A DNA stretch of 64,000 nt, from assembly GCF_000317675.1 (NCBI RefSeq), contig NC_019776.1, positions 3,906,001-3,970,000 on the forward strand. The letters are read 5' to 3'. Under the pieces are notes generated by a model. The model ran no database searches. It was not told the origin of the DNA and saw only the letters and a list, made by a program, of their open reading frames with translations. Every line of letters begins with the position of its first letter. Position 1 is the first letter of the stretch. Both the position numbers and the translations under genes were made by a program. This stretch comes from Cyanobacterium aponinum PCC 10605 (lineage in GTDB: Bacteria > Cyanobacteriota > Cyanobacteriia > Cyanobacteriales > Cyanobacteriaceae). Below are positions 26,607 through 35,410 of this stretch, one piece after another.

Positions 26607-27089
26607 TTATAATTTTATAAGTGCATCCTTTAACACTGGCGGTAACTGTCGCATAATTTTACCTTTTTCCCGATCAATTCCCACTAAAGTAACTTTACCC
26701 GTAACATAAGTTATGTTTCCCCGCCACGCTGTAATTTCATAATCCCAGTGGATTCTTACCCCTTCTAAATCATTAACTCTAGTTTTTACAATAGCGCGAT
26801 CGCCCATTTTCAGAGAACGATGATAGCGAATGTTTACTTCTACCACTGGCAACTCATATCCTAATTCAACTAAATGGGCATAATCAATGCCAATAGACTG
26901 TAAACACTCAACCCTAGCCTCTTCCATCCAAGCAATATAGTTACCATGCCACACAATTCCACCATAATCAGTATGATGAGGATGCACAACAATAGGATAC
27001 TCGAACCATTTTTCTGTATTTGCCCGATAACTATGATCTAATTCAATATCTGTACTAGGGGGTAACTGTGGTTTTTTTCCTTGAGACAA
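26607..27089 (-). CDS. Hotdog-fold acyl-CoA thioesterase (4HBT family)
   Basis: A 160-residue single-hotdog thioesterase. The active-site pattern HHTDYGGIVWHGNYIAWMEEAR (residues about 38-59) contains the catalytic Asp and the helix-start motif of 4-hydroxybenzoyl-CoA thioesterases. IRYHRSLKMGDRAIVKT follows. In cyanobacteria a member of this family hydrolyses 1,4-dihydroxy-2-naphthoyl-CoA in phylloquinone synthesis, so that role is possible. A YbgC-like general acyl-CoA thioesterase is equally compatible. Confidence 0.8.
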   Translation of the reverse strand: MSQGKKPQLPPSTDIELDHSYRANTEKWFEYPIVVHPHHTDYGGIVWHGNYIAWMEEARVECLQSIGIDYAHLVELGYELPVVEVNIRYHRSLKMGDRAIVKTRVNDLEGVRIHWDYEITAWRGNITYVTGKVTLVGIDREKGKIMRQLPPVLKDALIKL

Positions 27090-27223
27090 TTTTTTACTCC
27101 CAAAACAAACACGCTCAGAATTTTCTTGTCTCTATTTTTGACGATCAACTTATCATTGTCAATCAGGACTCGTAGAAATATGATTTAATATTTTTTTAAT
27201 ATTTTGTGTGTGAGGAAAAATCA

Positions 27224-27457
27224 ATGGCAAGAATCAAATTTATAAAATCAAGAGGTGGTTTAACTACTACAGAAAGAATTTTACAAATTATTCAAGAAAA
27301 CCCTAAAGGATTAACTTTAAAGTCTTTAAAACGAGAAATTAATCGCCCAGTTTCTATGTTGAATATTTGCTTAAAAACTCTTATCCAAACAAAACAGATT
27401 AGAGTGACAGTAGAACTTAACGAAGACCAAATACAAAAAATATATTCGTGTCATTAA
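27224..27457 (+). CDS. Small helix-turn-helix-like protein
   Basis: A 77-residue basic protein. TERILQIIQENPKGLTLKSLKREINRPVSMLNICLKTLIQTKQIRVTVE (about 16-64) has the shape of a winged helix: three helices, then a strand pair. The ATG at 27224 is chosen because a GAGG ribosome-binding sequence (27212-27215) lies 8 bp before it; a GTG at 27206 would put that site inside the gene. It may be a small DNA-binding regulator. It is divergent from the thioesterase gene, which could be its target, but that is inference. Confidence 0.6.
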   Translation: MARIKFIKSRGGLTTTERILQIIQENPKGLTLKSLKREINRPVSMLNICLKTLIQTKQIRVTVELNEDQIQKIYSCH

Positions 27458-27753
27458 GCCATTTGTAATCATGAAAAATCATTATTGGAATGTAGTGTTT
27501 AACTTATAGTTAATGTTGCACAAAAATATAATGGCTCTATTACTTTGAGTATGTGAATTATTGGTTAGGGTAGGCTGAAAGGCACGGGGCAAGGGGCAAA
27601 GGTAAATAGTGAATAGTGAATAGTTGATAATTACTCGTTACTCGTTACTCATTACTTTCTTCTAAAACCTGAAACCTGACACCTGACACCTCTTTCATAA
27701 CTCCGAACTCTTACCCGATATTCTATTCTTAAACTGAACTGAGGTTAAATAAC
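27458..27753. repeat. Repeat cluster between the HTH gene and isiA
   Basis: Contains a GGCTCTATTACTTTGAGTAT fragment of the MITE-like family (about 27531), GTGAATA heptamers (27603-27620), a GATAATTACTCGTTACTCGT unit shared with 61710-61730, CAGGTNN-type heptamers (inverted, 27664-27690), and a CGATATTC...TTAAACTGAACTGAGG unit (27718-27745) shared with 19.5, 55.1 and 61.9 kb. No gene. Confidence 0.7.
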
Positions 27754-27798
27754 AAAAAAGGGAGCATCTCAGAAGTTGACAGTCTTGAGACGTTCCCT
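27754..27798 (-). terminator. Rho-independent terminator of isiA
   Basis: On the minus strand, AGGGAACGTCTCAAG pairs with a complementary arm (CTTCTGAGATGCTCCCT) around a short loop, followed at once by a run of six T (complement of 27754-27759). It lies about 140 bp after the isiA stop codon and is the clearest terminator in the window. Confidence 0.7.
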
Positions 27799-27934
27799 AT
27801 AACATTGGAAATAGAATATAAGCTATGGACTTTTCCCAAATTAGTCCTTGATGTTTGCTTTGTAGTAGTTAAGTACGATAGGGGATAGGCTTAAATATAT
27901 TGGCAGTATAGATAAATCCTTCCCTCATCGTCTT

Positions 27935-28963
27935 CTAAACTTGGATAGAATCCAAGGCTTTTTCCACACGACGGAAATCGAATCCTAAAGCCCGTAAGGC
28001 GTGCCATAAATGTCCTTGTAAGAAGAAAAAGGCAAGGAAGAAATGAGCATTTGCTAACCAACAACGAGAAGTATGTTCTCCAAAGGGTAGCTTGACGGTG
28101 TCTGCAAAATAGGGTGTAATTCCTAATTTGACTTCCAAGGCAGGACCATAAAATTCCACAGGATAAGCAAGGGTATTCACTGCACAAAAATAAGCGGCAA
28201 CAAATCCAGCCAAAGCAATTCCCCCTAAAGAGTAAGATAAAATTGCTTCCCCTGAAAACATTAAGACTTTTCTTGCCCACTTTAGAGGAGGAACGAGAAT
28301 ATGCCAAATGCCACCAGCAATTAACATAAAACCAACATAAATGTGTCCTCCCACTAGGTCTTCTAAACTACTAATACTAGCAAAATGAGTTTGATAGCCG
28401 TAGATAGTCGCAAAGTCGAGGGTGGGATGTTCAACAAGACGTACTGTTTGGGTAGTTGCATCATAAAGTCCCCCCCAATACATAGCCTTACCCACAAGAA
28501 GTAAAGCTCCCATGCCTAAAAAGAGAAGGTGATGACCAAGAATTAAACCTAATTTAGCAGGGTCTTCCCAAGAAAAATCGAACATTTTGGCTCTTCCTTG
28601 AGCAGATTTCAAATTTTCTGGTGCTTTAAAAGTGTGGAATAATGCTCCAGCACCCAAGAAAGCAGAAGAAATTAAGTGGATCGCACCGACAACAAAATAG
28701 GGGTAAGTATCTACTATTTGACCTCCTTCACCGACTCCCCAACCGAGGGTTGCAAGGTGTGGTAAAAGAATTAAGCCTTGCTCTCCCATGGGTAAGGAAG
28801 CATCAAAGCGAGACAGTTCAAACAGAGTGAAACCTCCAGCCCAAAAAGTTGTTAGGGCGGCTTGTCCCACATGAGCGGCGATAAATAAGCCACTTTTATC
28901 AGCAAATCGGGCATTTCCTGCCCACCATTCGTATTTAACTTCAGGATTATCGTAAGTTTGCAT
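27935..28963 (-). CDS. isiA: Iron-stress-induced chlorophyll-binding protein (CP43')
   Basis: A 342-residue six-helix chlorophyll protein that forms rings around photosystem I under iron limitation and acts as antenna and quencher. It has the IsiA/Pcb start [22 protein letters not shown] (shown for residues 1-22, landmark only), chlorophyll-ligand histidines in [44 protein letters not shown] and [19 protein letters not shown], and it lacks the large loop E of CP43. Family transcription is usually Fur-controlled. No convincing Fur box is visible in the 115-bp gap upstream. Confidence 0.97.
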   Translation of the reverse strand: MQTYDNPEVKYEWWAGNARFADKSGLFIAAHVGQAALTTFWAGGFTLFELSRFDASLPMGEQGLILLPHLATLGWGVGEGGQIVDTYPYFVVGAIHLISSAFLGAGALFHTFKAPENLKSAQGRAKMFDFSWEDPAKLGLILGHHLLFLGMGALLLVGKAMYWGGLYDATTQTVRLVEHPTLDFATIYGYQTHFASISSLEDLVGGHIYVGFMLIAGGIWHILVPPLKWARKVLMFSGEAILSYSLGGIALAGFVAAYFCAVNTLAYPVEFYGPALEVKLGITPYFADTVKLPFGEHTSRCWLANAHFFLAFFFLQGHLWHALRALGFDFRRVEKALDSIQV

Positions 28964-29078
28964 ACTATTGTCTATTCCTTTCTTTGCTTATTAATACTTA
29001 TTTGTAATAAGCCTAATGTAAATTTATCTTAGTTGCTAGTATTTTGCAACAATTTTAGGTAAAGTTTTGTTACAAATT

Positions 29079-29591
29079 TTAGATGCCGAATTCATTTTTG
29101 ATTTGAGCAACCCAAGAAGAAATCCTTTCCTCTGTTAATTCGGATTGATTATCTTCGTCTAGGGCTAAACCGACAAATTTGCCATTTTTCACCGCTTGAG
29201 ATTCATTAAAGTCATAACCTTCCGTTGACCAATAACCAACGGTTTGACCTCCTAAACTAGAGATTTTCTCTTCTAAAATGCCCATGGCATCCTGAAAATT
29301 GTCCGCATATCCAATTTGGTCTCCAGCACCGAAATAAGCAATTTTCTTACCATTAAAGTCGATTTCATCGAGATCTTCGTATAATCCTTCCCAATCACTC
29401 TGTAATTCTCCCACATTCCATGTTGGACACCCTATTATTAAATATTGATATTCGCCCAAAGTATTTATATCCACATCAGCGACATCATATAAATCGACAA
29501 TACTATCACCTCCTAAGGCTTCAAAGATGCTTTCTGCAATGGTTTCTGTATTTCCTGTTTGTGTACCAAAAAATAAGCCAATTTTTGCCAT
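29079..29591 (-). CDS. isiB: Flavodoxin
   Basis: A 170-residue long-chain flavodoxin that replaces ferredoxin as electron carrier under iron limitation. The FMN phosphate loop FFGTQTGNTETIAES lies at about 8-22, GCPTWNVGELQSDWEGLYEDLDEIDF near 54-79 holds the first FMN-stacking Trp, and GAGDQIGYADNFQDAMG near 88-104 the Tyr. It precedes isiA on the same strand with a 115-bp gap, so transcription order is isiB then isiA, the reverse of the usual isiAB operon. Confidence 0.97.
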   Translation of the reverse strand: MAKIGLFFGTQTGNTETIAESIFEALGGDSIVDLYDVADVDINTLGEYQYLIIGCPTWNVGELQSDWEGLYEDLDEIDFNGKKIAYFGAGDQIGYADNFQDAMGILEEKISSLGGQTVGYWSTEGYDFNESQAVKNGKFVGLALDEDNQSELTEERISSWVAQIKNEFGI

Positions 29592-29708
29592 TTTGTTTTT
29601 TCCAGTATGTAAACACTATTAGTTAAGACTTATTGCTAGTAAGTTTTAATAAGTCTATGACTAGATTAGCTTAATTGATTATATTTAGCAATAAAAGAGG
29701 TTGGTAGT

Positions 29709-30845
29709 TTAATTATTTTGCTGAAACAAAGAATGATAGGATGAACTGGTTTTTTCCCATGACCAATAATTTTGAGCAAATTCTGAGACTGCTTCCCTTA
29801 AACTTGCGAGATATTCGCCTTGGGATACAATTTCCTCTAATTTTCTTGACCATTCATCTTCACTGTGGGAATAATTAACGGAAGCAGAAAAAATTAATCC
29901 CTCTAATTGGGGGTATTGGTTAGCACTCTCATCGCTAACAAAAGCAGGTGTACCACAAGCCATCGCTTCTTGAATAACAAGAGGAAATGCTTCTCCTACA
30001 CTGGGCAAAATAAGTAAGTCTGCACATTGATATAGGGGAGTTAGTTGGGATTTTTGTAAATTTTCCCAGACATGAACATTATTTAAGTTCCATTGTTTTG
30101 GATTTAAACTTCCCCATCCTGCAAATAACCATTCTATTTCTTGATAATTTCTCGCCAATTTTTCAAGGAGTTTTAAGCCTTTTTTTTCAACAAATCTTCC
30201 CACAAACAAAATTGTTAGTTTATTTGAATCTAAGTTTAATTCTTTTTTAATGTGTAGTCTTTTTTCTAATTTCACAGGATAAAAGATATTTGTGTCCACA
30301 CCATTAGGAATAAAGGCTGGTTTTTTTTTATATTTTGTTTTTAAACTGTCCCAGTAATCTTCTATAACTTTACTACAAAATACAGTGCGATCGCATCTGC
30401 TTAAAATATATTTACCGAGAGTATTATTAACCAATTTAAGCAAAAAAGAAAATAACTTATTACTAAAGGGAATAAAGCCAATATGCTGAGTAATAATTAC
30501 AGGTTTACCCTGTTTTTTTGCGATGTAAAAAGCTATTAAATTGCCGATGTAAATATATTCATGAAGGTGAACTAAATCAACCTGCTTAATTTGTCGCCAT
30601 AGTTGACGATAAATAGTCAAACTCCATAGAGGATAAGCAAAACCAAATTTTTTTTCAATGATATTTGAAGTGGGAATAGATATACATTCTAAAAACTGAT
30701 TATTTTGGGGCGGCGAGTCAGTATTACTAGCAAACCATTTGATTTCTACTCGATTTTTGGATAACTGATTAATAATTTCTCCAGCAACTACTTCTACCCC
30801 TCCTTTATGTTCGGGAAAATAATGAGTAACTACTAATATTTTCAT
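29709..30845 (-). CDS. Glycosyltransferase family 4
   Basis: A 378-residue GT-B-fold glycosyltransferase. The N-terminal domain has HYFPEHKGGVEVVAGEI (near 7-23). The C-terminal donor-binding domain has FVGRFVEKKGLKLLEKLA (near 214-231) and the GT4 nucleotide-sugar motif SVGEAFPLVIQEAMACGTPAFVSD (near 283-306) with the E-x7-E acid pair. The acceptor is unknown. The gene directly downstream of a GtrA-family gene (29-bp gap) suggests a shared role in building a lipid-linked or cell-surface glycan. Confidence 0.88.
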   Translation of the reverse strand: MKILVVTHYFPEHKGGVEVVAGEIINQLSKNRVEIKWFASNTDSPPQNNQFLECISIPTSNIIEKKFGFAYPLWSLTIYRQLWRQIKQVDLVHLHEYIYIGNLIAFYIAKKQGKPVIITQHIGFIPFSNKLFSFLLKLVNNTLGKYILSRCDRTVFCSKVIEDYWDSLKTKYKKKPAFIPNGVDTNIFYPVKLEKRLHIKKELNLDSNKLTILFVGRFVEKKGLKLLEKLARNYQEIEWLFAGWGSLNPKQWNLNNVHVWENLQKSQLTPLYQCADLLILPSVGEAFPLVIQEAMACGTPAFVSDESANQYPQLEGLIFSASVNYSHSEDEWSRKLEEIVSQGEYLASLREAVSEFAQNYWSWEKTSSSYHSLFQQNN

Positions 30846-30873
30846 ATAATTAAATTAAAAATAAATGGCTCTA

Positions 30874-31287
30874 TCACTTTGAGGATGGTTTCTTTTTATT
30901 AAAACTCCATTTTTTATGGAAAAAATAATTAAAAGGGGTTAAAATTGCCATAAGCAAAATGTTAGCGTAAAGATACCATATATTCACTAAATCAACAAGG
31001 ACATACATGGCAAAAACGTTAAGGATATAACTAGATAACATAACGCTATAGTATTTCCATAACTCACGCCAAAATAACTTTTTTTTAGTTTGAAATGTAT
31101 AATATTTATTGAGATAAAAGCCGATAAAATTTGTAACAATGATAGTGATAACAGTGGAAATTAAATAATTAATATGAATGATAGAAGTCAATACATACAT
31201 TATTATTAAACTTAACCCAGCACAAAATCCGCCCACCCCTAAAAATCGAAAAATTCTCAAATTTAATAAATCCCTAATTTTTTCCAT
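30874..31287 (-). CDS. GtrA family membrane protein
   Basis: A 137-residue protein with four hydrophobic helices and the GtrA pattern: RFLGVGGFCAGLSLIIMYVL near 14-33, NFIGFYLNKYYTF near 53-65, and a C-terminal FNYFFHKKWSFN. GtrA proteins are thought to flip polyprenyl-linked sugars across the membrane for glycosyltransferases. The adjacent GT4 gene supports this. A MITE-family fragment (GGCTCTATCACTTTG) lies across its 3' end and the gap. Confidence 0.82.
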   Translation of the reverse strand: MEKIRDLLNLRIFRFLGVGGFCAGLSLIIMYVLTSIIHINYLISTVITIIVTNFIGFYLNKYYTFQTKKKLFWRELWKYYSVMLSSYILNVFAMYVLVDLVNIWYLYANILLMAILTPFNYFFHKKWSFNKKKPSSK

Positions 31288-31428
31288 GTTAAAACTAATT
31301 TGTATCCCATTTATTTGTTAAAATCCGTAAATTACTAATATATCAATCCTATCTATGGGTTAGGTGAAATTTGAGGCATGGGTGAATTAAGCTATGATTT
31401 TTAGTTTACTAAGAAAATTAATATTCTC

Positions 31429-31926
31429 ATGACTGAAGAAAAAAAACAAGATTTAGATCAAGATTTAGAATTACAAAAAGATATTTATCAGGGGCGCGAA
31501 TTTACTCTGGCGGATTTCATCGCAAAGGAAGGAGGAGATTTTTTGAAAGGGGAATCCCCCGTACCTAAAATTGTACAACTAAAAACAGAAATCAACTTTT
31601 TCATCAAAAATAATTTAAAAGATTTATCAGGTTCGTTACAAGCAGTTTTACAGGATTGGGTGAATATTAGCGACGACAAAATTAGTTCAAATCGAGAAAA
31701 TCCTTTAAATGCTCTAAGTTTAATAATTGAGGAAATAATTAGTAATGATAATTTATATTATGAATTTGTCAGACAGGTGGACTTAAAGTGGGGTCAAATG
31801 TACCAAGAACGACCTTACTTTCAAAAACCGGGGCAAATTCCTCATCCCGAAGATGAATATACCCATGATTCTGTCAAAATTCAATTATTAGACTTGCTCA
31901 CTAGGGTAAAATCACAATTAACCTGA
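31429..31926 (+). CDS. Conserved-looking hypothetical protein
   Basis: A 165-residue acidic, hydrophilic protein with no signal peptide or transmembrane helix. It opens with a Lys/Asp-rich segment and has a predicted mostly helical body (FTLADFIAKEGGDFLKGESPVP near 24-45, DLKWGQMYQERPYFQKPGQIPHPEDEYTHDS near 120-150). I do not recognise a family. Its stop codon lies inside a repeat unit that also occurs at 61645-61692, so its last residue or two may have been set by that repeat. Confidence 0.6.
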   Translation: MTEEKKQDLDQDLELQKDIYQGREFTLADFIAKEGGDFLKGESPVPKIVQLKTEINFFIKNNLKDLSGSLQAVLQDWVNISDDKISSNRENPLNALSLIIEEIISNDNLYYEFVRQVDLKWGQMYQERPYFQKPGQIPHPEDEYTHDSVKIQLLDLLTRVKSQLT

Positions 31927-31970
31927 GTTTAGGATAAATTTTCATCTATAAGTGATGACGAAAAGGGCAA
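31921..31970 (+). repeat. About 48-bp dispersed repeat, copy 1
   Basis: ACCTGAGTTTAGGATAAATT followed by CATCTATAAGTGATGACGAAAAGGGCAA (continues the unit). A near-identical copy in the same orientation is at 61645-61692. Here it overlaps the stop codon of the upstream gene. Confidence 0.75.
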
Positions 31971-32056
31971 TGTGCAAAGTAAAAGGGCAGAGGGCAATGG
32001 GCAAGGGGCAAAGGAAAAATTAAGAATTAAGAATTAAAAACTCCGAACTCCTGTAC

Positions 32057-32076
32057 GGGCGAATGGCCATTCGCCC
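32057..32076. repeat. 20-bp perfect palindrome GGGCGAATGGCCATTCGCCC, copy 1
   Basis: Self-complementary over all 20 bp, preceded by CTGTAC. The same palindrome with the same CTGTAC flank is at 61772-61791. It lies between the hypothetical gene and kaiC, both of which end here. Heptamer repeats follow (32122-32150). Confidence 0.9.
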
Positions 32077-32178
32077 CTACTTTCCCCTCTCACCCTCTCC
32101 CCTCATCTCCTCATCCCCCTACCACCTGCAACCTGAAACTTGAAACCTACCCTAATACTTTAACTGGGCAACATCTCT

Positions 32179-33723
32179 TTATTCATTAGCACTCTTATCC
32201 TTTACATTTTTGACAATGCGGGATAACTCACTTTTTTCATCCACTGCAATGCGAGTAGGAGAACCGCTAATAATACGCTCATAGTTGCGGAAAGAGTCTT
32301 TGATGTCTGGACCTTCACGACTGATAGTATATTCTCTAATACCTTTATCATGCCATGAGCCACGCATTTTGAAGACGTTTAACGCCCGTGACATTTCCCC
32401 TCTAATTTCGACATACTGTAACATTAAAATGGTGTCGGTAATAGTGGAAATATGAGATTCAGTAATGGAGTGAGCCCCCATAAATTGATCGGTGGTATTG
32501 GTGAAAAAACCTGTAATTTCTTCCTGTTTAGCGTAGCCTGTTACCCCAATAACGAATTGACGAAAAGCATTATTGGTAACACCTCTAGCTAAAGCTGACA
32601 AAGAATCGATCGCAATTCTACTGGGTTTAAATTCTGCGATTTCGGATTTTATCATCTGTAAATGATCTTCTAATCCTGCCGATTCTGGATAGGAACATAA
32701 TAGCTTAAGTAAGCCCTTTTTCTCCATTTCTTCAAAGTCTATACCCCATGAAAAAGCATTACGGGATAATTGCGCCCTTGATTCTTCATAGGCAAAGAGT
32801 ATCGCCCTTTCACCCTGTCGGCAACCTTCTTCAAGAAATTTACTAACTAAAAGGGTTTTTCCTGTACCTGTTGCCCCTGTAGCAAGAATGATAGAATCTT
32901 TAAAGAAACCTCCTCCGCACATCTGGTCAAGGGTTTTAATCCCAGAGGAAATACGGGCATTAGATGAGCGCTGTGTAAGTTGCATTGCACCAAGGGGAAA
33001 GATATTAATACCATCAATGGTAATGGTAAAAGGATATTCTCCTTTCATGTGAGTAGTACCCCGTAACTTTAAAATTTCAATAGTTCTTCTTCTTCTCTCT
33101 CCCTCCAAAACGTTGCGTACAATTACCACGTTATCAGAAACAAATTCTTCCACCCCAAAACGCGCGATCGGACCATATTCATCCAATCTTTCAGTTGTCA
33201 TTACGGAAGTCACATCAAGGCTTTTTAGTCTTGCCACTAGGCGAAAAATTTCCCGTCTCACCACTGCGGCAGCATCATATTGTTGAAAAATAGCTGTAAC
33301 AGAATCGATGGAGACTAATTTTGCCTTATACTTTTTAACAGCATATTGGATTCTTTCAATCAAAGCAGATAGATCAAAGTTACCAACTACTTCTTGCCCT
33401 TCAGGATCTGGAGAAGCATCTAAAATAAAGAGTTTGCCCTGTTCAACCAGACTTTCTAAATCCCACCCAAAACTGTAGGCATTTTTGATTATATCATTAG
33501 GAGATTCTTCAAAGGTGATAAATAATCCGGGATAGTCGAAGTATTTAATACCATGATAAAGAAATTGAATCGCAAAAAGGGTTTTTCCTGTACCTGAAGT
33601 ACCACTGACAAGAGTTGTCCTACCCATTGGTAAACCGCCATGACTGATTTCATCAAATCCTTCAATCATAGTGCGAATTTTTTTTACTCCTTTTGCTTTT
33701 AATTCTTCCTTATTTATATTCAT
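32179..33723 (-). CDS. kaiC: Circadian clock protein kinase KaiC
   Basis: Hexameric autokinase/phosphatase/ATPase at the core of the clock; 514 residues. Two RecA-like domains are visible: CI with Walker A GTSGTGKT (41-48) and the paired catalytic Glu in FITFEESPNDI, and CII with Walker A GATGTGKT and FAYEESRAQL. The phosphorylated Ser-Thr pair is conserved in ITESHISTITD, together with the upstream Thr. A C-terminal tail for KaiA binding is present (ISGSPTRIAVDEKSEL). Last gene of kaiA-kaiB-kaiC, 105 bp after kaiB. Confidence 0.98.
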   Translation of the reverse strand: MNINKEELKAKGVKKIRTMIEGFDEISHGGLPMGRTTLVSGTSGTGKTLFAIQFLYHGIKYFDYPGLFITFEESPNDIIKNAYSFGWDLESLVEQGKLFILDASPDPEGQEVVGNFDLSALIERIQYAVKKYKAKLVSIDSVTAIFQQYDAAAVVRREIFRLVARLKSLDVTSVMTTERLDEYGPIARFGVEEFVSDNVVIVRNVLEGERRRRTIEILKLRGTTHMKGEYPFTITIDGINIFPLGAMQLTQRSSNARISSGIKTLDQMCGGGFFKDSIILATGATGTGKTLLVSKFLEEGCRQGERAILFAYEESRAQLSRNAFSWGIDFEEMEKKGLLKLLCSYPESAGLEDHLQMIKSEIAEFKPSRIAIDSLSALARGVTNNAFRQFVIGVTGYAKQEEITGFFTNTTDQFMGAHSITESHISTITDTILMLQYVEIRGEMSRALNVFKMRGSWHDKGIREYTISREGPDIKDSFRNYERIISGSPTRIAVDEKSELSRIVKNVKDKSANE

Positions 33724-33828
33724 TTTTTATAATTTGAGTATTAATTTGAATTGTCTAAAAGTTAAATTTTGTTTTTTAAAAATGGTTTTATTGGCTGTTA
33801 GTAATTTATCAGAAATTACTATTTTTAA

Positions 33829-34134
33829 CTATTCTCTCTCTCTTATTTCTTCATACAATAAATCAAGACCAATTAAAACTTTTTCTCGATCAGATAAATC
33901 TCCAATGATTTTTCTCACTGGAGGAGGTAAAACTTTCGATAAAGTAGGAGTGGCTAAAATTTTATCTTCTTCTGCCAATTGAGGATTTTTCAAAACATCA
34001 ATTACTTTCAAGGCATATACCCCCTTAAATTCCTCTTCAAGGATATTTTTTAGAGTTTTTAAGGCCCTAACGGAATTAGGAGTATTTCCCGCTACATATA
34101 ATTTGAGGACATAGGTTTTTTTTATAGGACTCAT
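33829..34134 (-). CDS. kaiB: Circadian clock protein KaiB
   Basis: A 101-residue fold-switching protein that binds KaiC CI and sequesters KaiA. The sequence [29 protein letters not shown] (about 8-36) and [35 protein letters not shown] (about 59-93) match KaiB closely. Length is standard. It lies between kaiA (66-bp gap) and kaiC on the same strand. Confidence 0.98.
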   Translation of the reverse strand: MSPIKKTYVLKLYVAGNTPNSVRALKTLKNILEEEFKGVYALKVIDVLKNPQLAEEDKILATPTLSKVLPPPVRKIIGDLSDREKVLIGLDLLYEEIRERE

Positions 34135-34200
34135 GGATGTGATTTAAAAAATTATTAACGGTTATTTATTATTATTTATATTCTATAATTACTTATACAC

Positions 34201-35163
34201 TTAATCTACCGTAAAAAGAACATCAAAAGGTAAATCTTCTTTAGGAATTGAACGACGATACATTTCGCAAAGATGAGCAATTATGTCAATTAATGCGAGA
34301 CGATAATCTAATAAAATATCTTCATTTCTTCCTTCTAATTTTAATTGTTGAGCAAATTCATCCATTAATTCCATGTGGATTTCTAATATTTGAGAAACAG
34401 ATAAGTCTGCAAAAAATGCCTGATTAACAAATTGATCTATCGCTTGATTAACTTCATTTTCCTGATTAAAATAGTCAAGAATAATCTGGCGATATTGTTC
34501 GCTCATTTGTGTGATAAATTCTTCCTTTTCCGTCTGGGAAAGATGACGATAAAAATAACTAGGATTACGCTTGTAATAAACCCCTAAATAACCTAGTCTT
34601 TCTTTCAGTTTTTCCGCTAGTCTTCTCTGTTGTAACAGCAAAAAATTTTGCTTTTCTTCTATTTTCTTATGAGTATTTTGATTCCCCGGATTTTCCGTAA
34701 TTGAGCAACTGGGGGCGAGATGTAAAAACTGAGTAATTGCCTTATCTATATAGTGATTAATATGATTTAATCTATTTAGTGTCAGCTTAACTTCTGCGGT
34801 ATGAAAAGTGTGATTACCTATAGGCGTATCAGTGGTTAATTCAAGAGGGATAGGATTAGAATTATGTTCTATTAAAGAAGGAGTTTCAAGGTTATCTGGT
34901 TCAAGAATAATCACAGGTAAAATTAATCCCTGTTCATAAAACTCGTTGATAATGGGAATACTTAAATCGTTTTTGAGGATAATAAGACAATCGAGGTTTT
35001 CTTTATTGTTTACGACAAAGCCTCCCAATTCACTGGCAGAATTAAGAATATGCAAATCATAGCGATCGCCACTCAATAATTCTGTTAAGGAGTGTACAAT
35101 TTTGGTTTCGGGGGCAAAAATACAGATTGATAATCTTGAAGACAAGGGATTTTCACTAATCAC
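34201..35163 (-). CDS. kaiA: Circadian clock protein KaiA
   Basis: Stimulates KaiC autophosphorylation. At 320 residues it is full length, somewhat longer than the 284-residue Synechococcus elongatus protein. The N-terminal pseudo-receiver domain (about 1-130, starting SRLSICIFAPETKIVHSLTELLSG) is followed by a linker and the C-terminal four-helix KaiC-binding domain (RLAEKLKERLGYLGVYYKRNPSYF near 190-213; QLKLEGRNEDILLDYRLALIDIIAHLCEMYRRSIP near the end). First gene of the kai operon. Confidence 0.93.
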   Translation of the reverse strand: MISENPLSSRLSICIFAPETKIVHSLTELLSGDRYDLHILNSASELGGFVVNNKENLDCLIILKNDLSIPIINEFYEQGLILPVIILEPDNLETPSLIEHNSNPIPLELTTDTPIGNHTFHTAEVKLTLNRLNHINHYIDKAITQFLHLAPSCSITENPGNQNTHKKIEEKQNFLLLQQRRLAEKLKERLGYLGVYYKRNPSYFYRHLSQTEKEEFITQMSEQYRQIILDYFNQENEVNQAIDQFVNQAFFADLSVSQILEIHMELMDEFAQQLKLEGRNEDILLDYRLALIDIIAHLCEMYRRSIPKEDLPFDVLFTVD

Positions 35164-35288
35164 TATATATTACTTTAACTAAGCTATATATTAACTTGAG
35201 TTTTTACTAATAATCAACTTTATGTCTTGGATATTTTAAGGATTAAGATAGGCTATTGGGGAGTTTAGGGAGAGGTTGCGGGTGGTAG

Positions 35289-35308
35289 GGGTTGAATATA
35301 TTCAACCC
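35289..35308. repeat. 20-bp perfect palindrome, copy 2
   Basis: GGGTTGAATATATTCAACCC with the same flanks (GGTAGG before, TTACG after) as copy 1 at 1558. It lies between the yebC stop codon and the kaiA start, so it is upstream of the clock operon. Confidence 0.9.
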
Positions 35309-35410
35309 TTACGATGATGAGGGGATGAGGAGAGAGGGGGAAACAAACTCTTAACTCTCAATTTTTAACTGAAATTTATTCACTATTCGCTATTAACTAT
35401 TTACTCATTC

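Noticed and set aside
27891-28307. 138-residue ORF overlapping the isiA end
   Set aside because: Lies in another frame of isiA on the same strand and has a Cys/Phe/Leu-rich, non-protein-like composition.
27935-28963. IsrR-like antisense RNA within isiA
   Set aside because: Known in Synechocystis, but I could not find a clear promoter for it on the plus strand here.
28964-29078. Fur box between isiB and isiA
   Set aside because: The gap is AT-rich and has ATAAG/ATTAAT steps, but no inverted repeat close to GATAATGATAATCATTATC. Iron control is likely from the family, not from visible sequence.
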